DNA from: Nocardia abscessus
Lineage (GTDB): Bacteria > Actinomycetota > Actinomycetes > Mycobacteriales > Mycobacteriaceae
Length of the DNA: 64,000 bases
Reading direction: 5' to 3'
Assembly (NCBI RefSeq): GCF_015477775.1
Contig: NZ_JADLQO010000001.1
Span: 992,001-1,056,000, forward strand
In this document: piece after piece, positions 28,073 to 36,995 of the stretch
Layout of the letters: every line of letters starts with the position of its first letter
How positions within the stretch are numbered: position 1 is the stretch's first letter
Notes under the pieces: generated by a model
What the model was told of the DNA's origin: nothing
The model's input: only the letters and a program-made list of their open reading frames with translations
Database searches by the model: none
Translations under genes and position numbers: made by a program

Positions 28073-29986
28073 ATGGATCAGTCGGCTATCGAGGCCGTTA
28101 CCGAAACAAACGATCGCTCGACGGCCGCTGAGGCGCCTGCCGCGCTGCGCGCCGACCATCGGGCGCCGGACCGGCTCGTCTTACAGCGCGGTATCTTCAC
28201 CGGGCCGTCGGCGAAGGTGAGCGACGAGCTGTACGCCGTGGTGAAGGGCGGCGCGCACCGGGAACGCCAGACGCTGCGGTTGGACAAAGGCGCGACCGCG
28301 CACACCAATACCTACTTCGGCCGGTTCGCCGCCAGTTACTGGCAGCGCTGGACCACGGTCACCGAAGTCCGGGTCACCATGGTGCTCGACGTGGTCGCCA
28401 AGGCGAAGATCCGGCTAGTGGCCTCCGACATCGCGGGTCACCGGCGGATCATCGATACCGCGCGGGTCGACGCAGGCGGCTCGGTGACGCTGACCGCCCC
28501 GCTCGACCAGTACGTCGACGGTGGCGCGCTGTGGCTGGAATTCGACGCCATCGGCGGCGCGCTCGGCATCGCGGAGCTGACCTGGACCGCCGTCGCGCCG
28601 GAGCGGGTGCGCCCGGTCGCCATCGCCATCTGCACCTTCAACCGCGCCCAGGACTGCGCCGAGACGGTCGCGGCGCTGTCCTCCGATCCCACCGTGCTGG
28701 CCGCGATCGACGCGGTGTACGTCGTCGACCAGGGCACCGATCTGGTGGAGAACCGGCCGCGCTACCAGGAGGTCGCCCCGGTCTTCGGCGAGAAGCTGCG
28801 CTACCTGCGCCAGCCGAACCTCGGCGGTGCGGGCGGCTTCACTCGCGGGCTCTACGAGGTGTCCGCGGTGAACGAGCACGCCGACGTCATCCTGATGGAC
28901 GACGACATTCTGTGCGAACCGGAGACCGTGCTGCGGCTCAACGCGTTCGCCAACCTGACGGTGGAACCGACCCTGGTCGGCGCGCAGATGCTGTTCCTGC
29001 TCAACCCCGACTACCTGAACGTCGGCGCCGAGGAGGTGCATCTGCACCGGCTGCGGCACGGCCAGAAGGTGCCGAAGGCGCTGCGCAACACGAGCATGTT
29101 GAAGAAGAACCAGGAGCGCCGCGTGGACGCGGGCTACAACGCCTGGTGGACCTGCCTGATCCCGGCCGAGGTGGTCGCGAAGATCGGCCTGCCGATCCCG
29201 ATCTTCTTCCAGTGGGACGACGTGGAGTACGGCATCCGGGCGCGGGAGCACGGTTTCGTCACCGTCACCCTGCCCAACGCCGCGGTGTGGCACGCGGACT
29301 TCTACTGGAAGGACTACGACGACTGGGCGCGCTACTTCAGCACGCGCAACTCGCTGATCGTCGGTTCGCTGCACGCGGAGCTGGACGGGAAGGAGATCAC
29401 CCGCAAACTGTTCCGGGAGATGTCCGAACAGCTGGTCGCGATGCAGTACGGTCTGGTGCACACCACGTTGCAGGGCATCGAGGACTTCTTGAAGGGCCCG
29501 CAGGTGTTGCGGGACGGCGGTATCGAAGCGCTGGCCGCCGCGCGCACCAGCCGGGCCGACTACCCCGAGACGATCAAGCACCCCGCGGCGACGCCGCCGG
29601 TGCGCTCGTCGGACATCCAATTGCGCCGCGCCGGTGGGGAGCCCAGCCGCGTGCTACTGGTGCTGATCAAGCGCGCGATCAATCAGTGGCTGGGCCGCAC
29701 CCAGCACGGCATCATCGGCGTGACCAGGGAAGACGCCTACTGGTGGCACGTCTCGCTGTTCGACCACGTGGTGGTCACCGACGCCTCGCAATCCGGCGTC
29801 CGGGTGCGCAGGCGCGACAAGGCCCGCGCGCGTCAGCTGCTGCGCCGGATGGTGCGGGTGCTGCGGCAATTGCGCCGGGAACTGCCCACCTTGCAGGCGC
29901 AGTACCGCGCCGCCATGCCGGAACTGACCAGCCGCGAGAACTGGGAGCGGTTGTACGGGATCGAAAATCTCGAGCGCGACAGCTGA
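28073..29986 (+). CDS. glfT2: Galactofuranosyltransferase GlfT2
   Basis: 637 residues, as in mycobacteria (Rv3808c). GlfT2 polymerises galactan with alternating beta-1,5 and beta-1,6 linkages from UDP-galactofuranose. An N-terminal beta-sandwich precedes the GT-A domain with AIAICTFNRAQDCAETVAAL, VYVVDQGT, the metal-binding DDD in VILMDDDILCEP and the catalytic-base motif FFQWDDVEYGIRARE. A conserved WHADFYWKDYDDWARY follows, and the C-terminus is basic and helical. Strong identification. Confidence 0.96.
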   Translation: MDQSAIEAVTETNDRSTAAEAPAALRADHRAPDRLVLQRGIFTGPSAKVSDELYAVVKGGAHRERQTLRLDKGATAHTNTYFGRFAASYWQRWTTVTEVRVTMVLDVVAKAKIRLVASDIAGHRRIIDTARVDAGGSVTLTAPLDQYVDGGALWLEFDAIGGALGIAELTWTAVAPERVRPVAIAICTFNRAQDCAETVAALSSDPTVLAAIDAVYVVDQGTDLVENRPRYQEVAPVFGEKLRYLRQPNLGGAGGFTRGLYEVSAVNEHADVILMDDDILCEPETVLRLNAFANLTVEPTLVGAQMLFLLNPDYLNVGAEEVHLHRLRHGQKVPKALRNTSMLKKNQERRVDAGYNAWWTCLIPAEVVAKIGLPIPIFFQWDDVEYGIRAREHGFVTVTLPNAAVWHADFYWKDYDDWARYFSTRNSLIVGSLHAELDGKEITRKLFREMSEQLVAMQYGLVHTTLQGIEDFLKGPQVLRDGGIEALAAARTSRADYPETIKHPAATPPVRSSDIQLRRAGGEPSRVLLVLIKRAINQWLGRTQHGIIGVTREDAYWWHVSLFDHVVVTDASQSGVRVRRRDKARARQLLRRMVRVLRQLRRELPTLQAQYRAAMPELTSRENWERLYGIENLERDS

Positions 29987-30009
29987 TTTCGTCGGTACAT
30001 GGGTAACTC

Positions 30010-30041
30010 GTGGGGGACGGGCCAACTGGCCCGCCCCCCAC
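30010..30041. terminator. Terminator after glfT2
   Basis: GTGGGGGACGGGCCA, ACT, GGCCCGCCCCCCAC form a long stem just past the glfT2 stop, between convergent genes. Confidence 0.75.
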
Positions 30042-30082
30042 TTCCAGCCGCCAACGCTGCCGTCGCGGCACATGAGTCTGGC

Positions 30083-30952
30083 CTAAAGACGCGGAGAGGC
30101 GGACAGAAACAGGTCGGTGGTCAGTTCGCCGTCGCCCGGGGTGACGCGGTACTTGTCCAGATCGGTGATGCCGTGGGCGGCCAGCACGTCGTCATCGATG
30201 AAGAAATTGCCGCTGGTCTCCTTGGCTGGTGAGGTGAGCACCAGGTAGGCGGCGTCGGCGTAGATGTCGGGGGTGCGCGAGGTGGAGATCATCTCCTCGC
30301 CACCGAGCAGGTTCTTCACCGCGGCCGTGGCGATGGTGGTGCGCGGCCACAGCGAGTTGACGCCGATGCCGTCGCCCTTGAGTTCCTCGGCCAGCCCCAG
30401 CGTGGTCAGCGACATGCCGTACTTGGCGATGGTGTAGCCCAGCGCCATACCCGCCCACTTTGGGTCCAGGTTCAACGGCGGGGACAGGGTGAGGATGTGC
30501 GGGTTGCGCCCGGCCTTCGCCGATTCGCGCAGATGCGGGATGCTCAGCTTGGACAGCAGGAAGCTGCCCCGGCAGTTGATGTCCTGCATCAGGTCGTATT
30601 TCTTCATCGGCAGTGCGTCCGTGGGGGACAGGTCGATCGCGGAGGCGTTGTTCACCACGATGTCGATGCCGCCGAAGCGCTCGACCGTCCGGCGCACCGC
30701 CTCGGCCACCGACTCGTCGATGCGGACATCGCCCACGAACGGCAACACCTGCCCGCCCGCCGCCTCGAGTTCCGCGGCGGCGGTGTGAATCGTGCCGGGC
30801 AGCTTGGGGTGCGGTTGGTCGGTCTTCGCGATCAGGGTGATGTTGGCGCCGTCGGCCGCGGCCCGCTTGGCGATCTCCAGCCCGATGCCGCGGCTGCCGC
30901 CGGACATGATCATCGTCCGGCCCGCTAGCGGTTTGGATCCCGGTTCCGTCAT
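30083..30952 (-). CDS. NAD(P)-dependent SDR oxidoreductase (HSDL2-like)
   Basis: 289 residues. The cofactor motif is MIMSGGSRGIGLEIAKRAA, with NNASAI and a YTIAKYG motif (LGYTIAKYGMSLTTLGLAEE). The proline-rich loop SLWPRTTIATAAVKNLLGG and ending EETSGNFFIDDD-like (SGNFFIDDDVLAAHG) match the HSDL2-type SDR branch, linked to fatty-acid metabolism. A 20-bp palindrome lies about 80 bp upstream. The gene stands alone with no adjacent regulator. Confidence 0.85.
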   Translation of the reverse strand: MTEPGSKPLAGRTMIMSGGSRGIGLEIAKRAAADGANITLIAKTDQPHPKLPGTIHTAAAELEAAGGQVLPFVGDVRIDESVAEAVRRTVERFGGIDIVVNNASAIDLSPTDALPMKKYDLMQDINCRGSFLLSKLSIPHLRESAKAGRNPHILTLSPPLNLDPKWAGMALGYTIAKYGMSLTTLGLAEELKGDGIGVNSLWPRTTIATAAVKNLLGGEEMISTSRTPDIYADAAYLVLTSPAKETSGNFFIDDDVLAAHGITDLDKYRVTPGDGELTTDLFLSASPRL

Positions 30953-31030
30953 GTGACCTGCTCCTTCGTTTCCGCCACAGGCAGCAGCCCGCGGCTGTAC
31001 GCGCTTGCAGACTAAGCGTAAACCCCGTCC

Positions 31031-31050
31031 CTATGCAACCAGTTGCATAG
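31031..31050. promoter_or_regulatory. Perfect 20-bp palindrome upstream of the SDR gene
   Basis: CTATGCAACCAGTTGCATAG: nine-base arms CTATGCAAC/GTTGCATAG around CA. It is 79 bp from the SDR start, as for a TetR- or MarR-type operator. No regulator gene adjoins it. Confidence 0.55.
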
Positions 31051-31062
31051 GGTGTGCGAAGA

Positions 31063-31089
31063 GAGGGCACCGGCGTGCCCGGTGCCCTC
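31063..31089. terminator. Terminator downstream of the PQ-rich membrane protein gene
   Basis: GAGGGCACCGG, CGTGC, CCGGTGCCCTC: a perfect 11-bp stem just past the stop at 31098 on the minus strand. Confidence 0.7.
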
Positions 31090-31097
31090 TCACCGAT

Positions 31098-31808
31098 TCA
31101 GATCGTGGCGATGAGCAGGATGTTCAGCAGGAACATCAGTCCGACCAGGGCCCAGACGATGTACAGGAACAGCATGCCCGGCGCCTTCTGCGGAACCGGT
31201 CCGATCGCGCCGTTGAGGAAGATCACCACGGGGGCCTTGTAGTAGAACCGGGTGGCCTGTCCGTCGGCGATCGGCACGGTCACGTTCGCCGGACCCATGT
31301 CGAACAACCACGGAGTGGTGACCCGGACGTGGTACTGCCCGGGGCCGACCGGGATGTGGTTGGCTCCCCAGCGGGCGTTGGGCACCCGCTGGCCGTTGAC
31401 CAGGATCTTCGGCTTGGTCAGCGCGAGCAGGAACGTCCAGACCGAGTACGAGGCATCGATGGTGATGCCAGGCGGGTCGGCGGGCTGACCGTAGCCCTGC
31501 TGCGGAGCGAACTGCTGCGGCTGCCCGTACGGTTGCGGCTGCCCGAACTGCTGCGGCGCACCGTACGGCTGCGGCTGGCCGTATTGCGGTGCGGGCTGGC
31601 CGAGTTGGGGCTGCCCGTACGGCTGCTGGCCGACCTGGGGCTGGGCGAGATGCGGTTGGCTCGGATGCTGCCCCGCGGGCGGCGCGTACTGCGCGGGCGC
31701 CTGCGGAGGCGGGTACTGACCGACGGGCGGTTGCTGACCGAACGCCGGCTGCCCAGGCCATTGCCCGGGTTGCTGGCCGTGTGGCGGGTACCCGCCTGGA
31801 TGACTCAT
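31098..31808 (-). CDS. Membrane protein with Pro/Gln/Gly-rich N-terminus
   Basis: 236 residues. The first ~105 residues are low-complexity repeats of the [13 protein letters not shown] kind, probably disordered. The rest is a small beta domain ([35 protein letters not shown]) followed by a C-terminal membrane helix ([18 protein letters not shown]). No known function. The layout resembles actinobacterial membrane proteins whose disordered tail is cytoplasmic. Confidence 0.75.
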   Translation of the reverse strand: MSHPGGYPPHGQQPGQWPGQPAFGQQPPVGQYPPPQAPAQYAPPAGQHPSQPHLAQPQVGQQPYGQPQLGQPAPQYGQPQPYGAPQQFGQPQPYGQPQQFAPQQGYGQPADPPGITIDASYSVWTFLLALTKPKILVNGQRVPNARWGANHIPVGPGQYHVRVTTPWLFDMGPANVTVPIADGQATRFYYKAPVVIFLNGAIGPVPQKAPGMLFLYIVWALVGLMFLLNILLIATI

Positions 31809-31864
31809 CTATCCCTCCCAGATAGCGAACGATGCGAGGGGCACCCTACCGTGCCCCCGCTCGG

Positions 31865-32911
31865 TCAGCGTCGCGAGTTCCGCTCCCGGAACATCTTGCG
31901 GTGCTGCTTGGTGACGTCCCGCCAGGCCCGTTCGCGTTCGGCCTGCAGCCGCTTGTCGGTGCGGGCCCGCATCCACTCGTTCTCCCGCGCCAGCTTGTTG
32001 TAGCTGTCGAGCCTACGCTGGGTGAGCTCGCCGTCCTCGATCGCCGCCCGCACCGCGCAGCCCGGTTCGCCACGGTGCGCGCAGTCGCCGAAACGGCACT
32101 GCGCGGCAAGGGATTCGATGTCACTGAAGGTCTTCTCGATGCCTTCGGTGGCATCCCACAGCCCGACGCCGCGCAGCCCTGGCGTATCGATCAGGGTGCC
32201 GCCCCCCGGCAGCGGGCGCAGTTCCCGGTGCACCGTGGTGTGCCTGCCTTTCTTGTCCGCGTCGCGGACCGTATTGGTGGCGAATATCTCCGCGCCGAGC
32301 AGCGCGTTGGCGAGAGTGGACTTCCCAGCACCGGAGGGCCCGAGCAGCGCGACGGTGCCGTCGAGCATCGCGGTGAGCACCTCGAGTCCCAGGCCGGTGT
32401 TCGCGCTCACCTCCAGCACGGCGGCGCCCGGTGCGACGGCGCGCACCTCGCCGAGCGGGAGATCGGTCGCCGCGTCGGCCTTGGTGAGCAGCACGATCGG
32501 CTGGGCGTTGCTCTCCCAGACCAGCGTGAGCATGCGCTCGATGCGCCCGAGGTCCACATCGCCGTCGGCGGCGGTGCAGATCAGGACGGTGTCGACGTTG
32601 ACGGCGAGGACCTGGCCGTGCGAGCGGCCGGAGGCCGACGACCGCACGATCGCCGATCGGCGCGGAAGCAGGCTGCGCACCGCCGAAGCGGCGTCGACGG
32701 TCACCCAGTCGCCGGTGCACAGACCGCTGACTTCGGCATCCGGGCGCGGGCAGCGGGCGCGGGCGAGCCCGTTCGGCGTGGCCACGTCGCATTCACTGCG
32801 ATCCATGCGGATCACTCGCGCGGGCACGCAGCCTTCCTCGATCATCGAGGCGTAACGGGCGGAAACGGCTTCGGTCCAGCCGTAAGGGACGAGCAGGTCG
32901 TGGTCGACCAT
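31865..32911 (-). CDS. rsgA: Ribosome small-subunit-dependent GTPase RsgA
   Basis: 348 residues. Order of parts: N-terminal OB-like domain, a circularly permuted GTPase with VLLTKADAATDL (G4), GPSGAGKSTLANALLG (G1), TLIDTPGLRGVGLWD (G3), and a zinc knuckle CRFGDCAHRGEPGC near residue 285. RsgA helps late 30S subunit maturation. ATG 32911 has a clear N-terminus. A small hairpin and a candidate short ORF lie upstream. Confidence 0.9.
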   Translation of the reverse strand: MVDHDLLVPYGWTEAVSARYASMIEEGCVPARVIRMDRSECDVATPNGLARARCPRPDAEVSGLCTGDWVTVDAASAVRSLLPRRSAIVRSSASGRSHGQVLAVNVDTVLICTAADGDVDLGRIERMLTLVWESNAQPIVLLTKADAATDLPLGEVRAVAPGAAVLEVSANTGLGLEVLTAMLDGTVALLGPSGAGKSTLANALLGAEIFATNTVRDADKKGRHTTVHRELRPLPGGGTLIDTPGLRGVGLWDATEGIEKTFSDIESLAAQCRFGDCAHRGEPGCAVRAAIEDGELTQRRLDSYNKLARENEWMRARTDKRLQAERERAWRDVTKQHRKMFRERNSRR

Positions 32912-32934
32912 GGGGGATGGAATCCTTCGTCGGG

Positions 32935-32959
32935 CGCTGAACCCGACCAGGGTTCAGCG
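32935..32959. terminator. Hairpin upstream of rsgA
   Basis: CGCTGAACCC, GACCA, GGGTTCAGCG: a perfect 10-bp stem 24 bp before the rsgA start, partly overlapping the end of a candidate short ORF. Attenuator or structured leader is possible. Confidence 0.4.
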
Positions 32960-33043
32960 AGCGGAGAGTGAGGTGGAGTTTCGTGTGGCGGCGCGACTGA
33001 GGTCAGCTCGCCCGGACACGACAATCCGCACGTTCCTCGTCAC
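32954..33043 (-). CDS. Possible 29-residue leader peptide upstream of rsgA
   Basis: A GTG start at 33043 follows a very good ribosome site (AAGGAGGTGTGGACC). The peptide reads VTRNVRIVVSGRADLSRA... and ends in a hairpin 42 bp before rsgA. It contains no run of a single amino acid that would suggest classical attenuation. Translation rests on the Shine-Dalgarno sequence only. Confidence 0.3.
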   Translation of the reverse strand: MTRNVRIVVSGRADLSRAATRNSTSLSAR

Positions 33044-33174
33044 GGTCCACACCTCCTTCCGCTCTCGCAGTCCACCCACCCTCGCACTTGTCCCCCGTTC
33101 CGCACAACCGAATTTCCGCCTCACGGATTCGGACGCGCGCGTCGCCCGTCTCCGCGCGGACGAACCGGCTGCGA

Positions 33175-34203
33175 CTAGTCGGGTTTGCCGAACTGTTCGT
33201 GGCGGCCGAGGGAGCGTAGGTGGAACCATTCGCGCAGGCCGGCCGGGTCGCGGCGGGTGACAAGGAAGAACCAGGAGAAGCGAATCCATTCCTGGGGAAG
33301 CAGTTTCCGCATGCCCGGCTGGGACATCAGGTAGCCACGGTTGCGGTAGGTGAAGTAGCGCTTCACCGGGTCGTCGGGGTACTGGGTGTGCATCCGGCCG
33401 CCGAGGATCGGCTTGAACTCGGCCGCGCCGTTGGGATGCAGGTACGCCGTTTGCAGGCAGGTGCCGAACGGCAGCCCGGAGCGCACCAGCCTGCGATGCA
33501 CCTCGACCTCGTCGCCGCGCACGAACAGGCGCAGGTCCGGCACGCCGATCACGTCGACCGCCTGCGCGGAGATCAGCGCGCCGTTGAACAGCGAGGCGAT
33601 ACCGGGCAGGAAGTCCTCGTCGCCGAGTTCCGAGCGCAGCCTGCGCCAGACCACGCCACGGCGCAGCGGGAAGGCCAAGCGGTCGGGTTCATCGATATCG
33701 CAGACCACCGGCGATACCTCGACCAGGCCGTACCGGTTCGCGCAGTCCAGCAGCGTGGACAGCACGTCGGGGCCTTCGGGCCTGCCGTCGTCGTCGGCGA
33801 GCCACACCCAGTCCGCGCCGATGCTCAACGCGTGCAGCATGCCGAGCGCGAACCCGCCCGCGCCGCCGAGGTTGTGCGCCGAGCCCAGGTAGGTGGCTTC
33901 CACCGGCTGGTCGCGCACCAGGTCGGCGACCTCCTGCTCGTTGCCGTTGTCGACCACGATCAGGTGATCCACCGGCCGAGACTGGGAGGTGACGACTTTC
34001 AGCGACTCGGCGAGCAGTTCGCGGCGCTTGTGCGTGACCACGACGGCCACTACGCGCGGCTGCGAATCGGAGTCCGCCGCAGTGGATTTCGCCGCGAGCG
34101 AGGCGGCGGGGGCGTCGAGCTCGACGGCCTCCTCCGGCGCGGAGCCGATCCGGGCTTTCGCCCCTTCGTCGATCGGGGTGTCCTGCCCGGTCGGCTCACT
34201 CAT
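33175..34203 (-). CDS. glfT1: Galactofuranosyltransferase GlfT1
   Basis: 342 residues from ATG 34203 (MSEPTGQDTPIDEG). GlfT1 adds the first two galactofuranose units to the rhamnosyl-GlcNAc linker on decaprenyl diphosphate. GT2 motifs: VVAVVVTHKRRELLAESL, LIVVDNGNEQEV, HNLGGAGGFALGMLHA, WLADDDGRPEG and the ending WFFLVTRRDPAGL. The open frame runs upstream to 34557 through the 75-bp repeats, but that part is repeat-derived. The start overlaps by four bases (ATGA) the stop of the repeat ORF, so translation is linked through the repeats to wzt. Confidence 0.93.
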   Translation of the reverse strand: MSEPTGQDTPIDEGAKARIGSAPEEAVELDAPAASLAAKSTAADSDSQPRVVAVVVTHKRRELLAESLKVVTSQSRPVDHLIVVDNGNEQEVADLVRDQPVEATYLGSAHNLGGAGGFALGMLHALSIGADWVWLADDDGRPEGPDVLSTLLDCANRYGLVEVSPVVCDIDEPDRLAFPLRRGVVWRRLRSELGDEDFLPGIASLFNGALISAQAVDVIGVPDLRLFVRGDEVEVHRRLVRSGLPFGTCLQTAYLHPNGAAEFKPILGGRMHTQYPDDPVKRYFTYRNRGYLMSQPGMRKLLPQEWIRFSWFFLVTRRDPAGLREWFHLRSLGRHEQFGKPD

Positions 34204-34427
34204 GCTGCGGCCTTTCCGGCAGGAGCGGGGCCCTCCATGGTCACGCTTCGCTGCCGCCTCCGGGCCTGACCGCTCATGCTGTGTCGGCTGTCGGCAGGAG
34301 CGGGGCCCTGCGTGGTCACGCTTCGCTGCCGCCTCCGGGCCTGACCGCTCATGCTGTGTCGGCTGTCGGCATGAGCGGAGCCCTGCGTGGTCACGCTTCG
34401 CTGCCGCCTCCGGGCCTGACCGCTCAT
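34200..34427 (-). repeat. Three tandem 75-bp repeats forming a 75-codon coupling ORF
   Basis: Three units of exactly 75 bp, each ending or beginning with ATGAGCGGTCAGGCCCGGAG, encode in frame a 25-residue repeat MSGQARRRQRSVTTQG... three times. The ORF starts with ATG overlapping the wzt stop (ATGA at 34427-34424) and its TGA overlaps the glfT1 start (ATGA at 34203-34200). The period of 25 codons preserves this linkage. The peptide is basic and low-complexity. Divergent copies occur at 3726 and 15637. Confidence 0.8.
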
Positions 34428-35260
34428 GCCTTGTTCCGCTCCAATTCTCGTTCCGTTCCACCGGCCCGTTCGGCTTCCATTTCGCGCAGCACCGTCGCGA
34501 CGTGATTCCCCGCGTCCGGCCCCTCATAGGCTCGCACCACTTCTTCGATGCCGCCACGCAAGCGGATCTGGCCGTGGTCGATCCACAGCGCCGTGTCGCA
34601 CAGCTGCGCGAGGAATTCGTTGGAATGGCTGGCGAAAACCAGGATGCCGGAACGCGCCACCAAGGACTGCAACCGCAGCCGGGCCTTCTTCATGAATTCC
34701 GCGTCCACCGCGCCGATACCCTCGTCGAGCAGCAGGATCTCCGGATCGATCGAGGTGACCACGCCCATCGCCAGGCGCACCCGCATACCGGTGGAATAGG
34801 TGCGCAGCGGCATGGACAGGTATTCGCCGAGTTCGGTGAAATCGGCGATCTCATCGATCTTCGCCAGCATCTGCTTGCGCGTCTGCCCGAGGAACAGGCC
34901 GCGGATGATGATGTTCTCGTAGCCGGAGATCTCCGGATCCATGCCGACGCCGAGATCGAACACCGGCGCCACCCGCCCGCGAATGCGCGCACTGCCGCGC
35001 GAGGGTTCGTAGATACCCGAGAGCAGGCGCAGCAGCGTCGACTTGCCCGCGCCGTTGTGCCCGACCAGGCCGACCCGATCGCCTTCTTTGAGCGAGAGAT
35101 TGATGTCGCGCAGTGCCTCGACCACGACGACGTCGGACTGATTGCGCCCGATCGCGCCGCCCGCTTTACCGAGGAACGCTTTTTTCAACGACCGGGATTT
35201 GGCGTCGAAGATCGGGAATTCGACCCACGCTTGCTGGGTCTCGATACTCACACGACTCAT
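34424..35260 (-). CDS. wzt: ABC transporter ATP-binding protein for galactan export (Wzt-like, Rv3781-type)
   Basis: 278 residues. Walker A is GHNGAGKSTLLRLLSG, the signature is YSTGMRVRLAMG and Walker B is ILLLDEGIGAVD; the H-loop is FASHSNEF. It has no C-terminal carbohydrate-binding domain, like the mycobacterial homologue proposed to flip lipid-linked galactan. It follows the permease with a 10-bp gap and ends at the repeat ORF that leads into glfT1. Confidence 0.9.
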   Translation of the reverse strand: MSRVSIETQQAWVEFPIFDAKSRSLKKAFLGKAGGAIGRNQSDVVVVEALRDINLSLKEGDRVGLVGHNGAGKSTLLRLLSGIYEPSRGSARIRGRVAPVFDLGVGMDPEISGYENIIIRGLFLGQTRKQMLAKIDEIADFTELGEYLSMPLRTYSTGMRVRLAMGVVTSIDPEILLLDEGIGAVDAEFMKKARLRLQSLVARSGILVFASHSNEFLAQLCDTALWIDHGQIRLRGGIEEVVRAYEGPDAGNHVATVLREMEAERAGGTERELERNKA

Positions 35261-35270
35261 CGGGGCGCTC

Positions 35271-36317
35271 CTATACCCAGTACGGTACGCGCGAACGGTA
35301 CTGCTTCATGGCGAAGATAGCCACGATCCAGCCGACCAGGGTGATCGTGCCGACGATCACCCAATGGCGCAGTTCCTGCGGCTCGCCGAGCAGCGGCGCC
35401 CGGACGATTTCGAGATAGTGGAACGTCGGCACGAGTTCGGCCAATTTCGCGCGGTCGCCGGTGCCGACCTGGGATTCCAGGGTCTTGGTCGTCCACATCA
35501 CCGGGGTGAGCACGAAAAGCATCAGCGTGGTGCTGCCGAGAATCGGCGCGATATCGCGGTAGCGGGTGCTGAAAATGCCGAACACGATCGCGACCCACAT
35601 GGAGTTCAGGAAGATCAGCGCGATCGCCGGTATGGCCATCAGGCTGGCCACGCCGAGGTGGCGCCAGACGCCGAACGCGGCGAGCATCACCAGGTAGATG
35701 ACCATGTTGTGGGCGAAGAACAGCAGTTGCCGCCACACCAGCCGATAGACGTGCACGCTCAGCGCCGAGGGAAGCTGTTTGATCAGGCCCTCGTTGGCGA
35801 TGAAGACCTCCGAGCCCTCCAGGATGCTCGCGCTGATCACGTTCCAGATGATCAGCCCGACCGTCACGTACGGCAGGTACTCGCGCAGCGGCTGGCCGAG
35901 CAGGGCCGCGTACAGCACGCCCATCGCGATGGCCTGCAAGCCGGTGGCGATGGTGATCCAGAACGGGCCGAGCACCGAGCGGCGGTACCGCTGCTTGATG
36001 TCCTGCCAGCCCAGCGACAGCCACAGCTCGCGCTGGGCGAGCCCGACCGCGAAGTCCTGGAACGCGCGCCGGAACGTCTGGGAGTCCGGCACGATCTTCG
36101 CCACGGTGGCGCCGGAGTGCAGCGTCTGCGCCTCCGGCGTGGCCGCGCTCACCGGAGGCTCCTGCGAGTCGTCGCCCGAAGGCGCCGTGTCCTCGGCCGA
36201 GGAGGTCGGTGAGCTGTCATCTGAACGCGCTTGGTCATCGGAACCAACTGAGCTCTCTTCAGGACGCACCGCACTAGGTTCGGAGACCGAGTCGGAGCGA
36301 GCGGCAGCGGCGGGCAC
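35271..36317 (-). CDS. wzm: ABC-2 type permease for galactan export (Wzm-like, Rv3783-type)
   Basis: 348 residues. The first ~75 residues are acidic and probably disordered (GTG start 36317), followed by an amphipathic segment and six helices. Conserved parts are LAQRELWLSLGWQDIKQRYR, RSVLGPFWITIATGL and EGSEVFIANEGLIKQLPSAL, typical of Wzm-type polysaccharide permeases. It pairs with the ATPase at 34424. The extra N-terminal tail is longer than in most family members. Confidence 0.88.
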   Translation of the reverse strand: MPAAAARSDSVSEPSAVRPEESSVGSDDQARSDDSSPTSSAEDTAPSGDDSQEPPVSAATPEAQTLHSGATVAKIVPDSQTFRRAFQDFAVGLAQRELWLSLGWQDIKQRYRRSVLGPFWITIATGLQAIAMGVLYAALLGQPLREYLPYVTVGLIIWNVISASILEGSEVFIANEGLIKQLPSALSVHVYRLVWRQLLFFAHNMVIYLVMLAAFGVWRHLGVASLMAIPAIALIFLNSMWVAIVFGIFSTRYRDIAPILGSTTLMLFVLTPVMWTTKTLESQVGTGDRAKLAELVPTFHYLEIVRAPLLGEPQELRHWVIVGTITLVGWIVAIFAMKQYRSRVPYWV

Positions 36318-36377
36318 GGTGCACGAGACTACCCCTGCGGCTTCCCGCCACCGTGTGGCACACGCGCGTCGACGGTC

Positions 36378-36995
36378 TCACAGGTACTGGCCGGAACCGC
36401 CGGTGACGTGACTCGTCTGTCCGCCCCGCGGGTCGGCGGCGTGGATGCCGGGCGGCAAGGCGCCCTGACGCATCTGTTCGAGCTGGGCGCGTGCGGCCAT
36501 CTGCTGGGCGAACAGCGCGGTCTGGATGCCGTGGAACAGGCCCTCCAGCCAGCCGACCAGCTGCGCCTGCGCGATCCGCAGCTCGGCGTCGGTCGGAACG
36601 CCGTCGTCGGTGAACGGCAGGGTGAGCCGTTCGAGCTCCTCCCGCAGTTCGGGGGCGAGGCCCTGCTCCAGCTCCCGCACCGAGGACTTGTGGATCTCCT
36701 TCAGCCGGTTGCGGCTGGCCTCGTCCAACGGAGCCGCCCGCACTTCCTCGAGCAGCTGCTTGATCATGGTGCCGATCCGCATCACCTTCGCGGGCTGCTC
36801 GACCATGTCGGCGAGCGATTCGCCGGAGTCGTCGCGGTCGTCCGACTTGTCCTTATTATCGTCGTCGGTCACCACCTGCGCGGTGAAGGGCGCCTCCGAG
36901 CCGGCTGTCGCCGGGATGGCCAACGGCCTGCCGTCGGGTCCGACAACGACGATGTGGTCCGGTGCCTCATCCGAGTGCGTCATGGTCCCTATCAT
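36378..36995 (-). CDS. bpa: Bacterial proteasome activator Bpa (PafE)
   Basis: 205 residues (ATG 36995; ATG 36983 equally possible). Bpa forms a ring that docks onto the 20S proteasome without ATP. The four-helix core includes RNRLKEIHKSSVRELEQGL and LRIAQAQLVGWLEGLFHGIQ, and the C-terminus is GQYL, the motif that inserts into the proteasome alpha ring. The N-terminal part is acidic. The neighbouring galactan-export genes match the Rv3780-Rv3783 layout. Confidence 0.93.
   Translation of the reverse strand: MIGTMTHSDEAPDHIVVVGPDGRPLAIPATAGSEAPFTAQVVTDDDNKDKSDDRDDSGESLADMVEQPAKVMRIGTMIKQLLEEVRAAPLDEASRNRLKEIHKSSVRELEQGLAPELREELERLTLPFTDDGVPTDAELRIAQAQLVGWLEGLFHGIQTALFAQQMAARAQLEQMRQGALPPGIHAADPRGGQTSHVTGGSGQYL

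Noticed and set aside
34204..34557. N-terminal extension of GlfT1 through the repeats
   Set aside because: The extension is translated repeat sequence in a different frame from the coupling ORF, and homologues begin near 34203.
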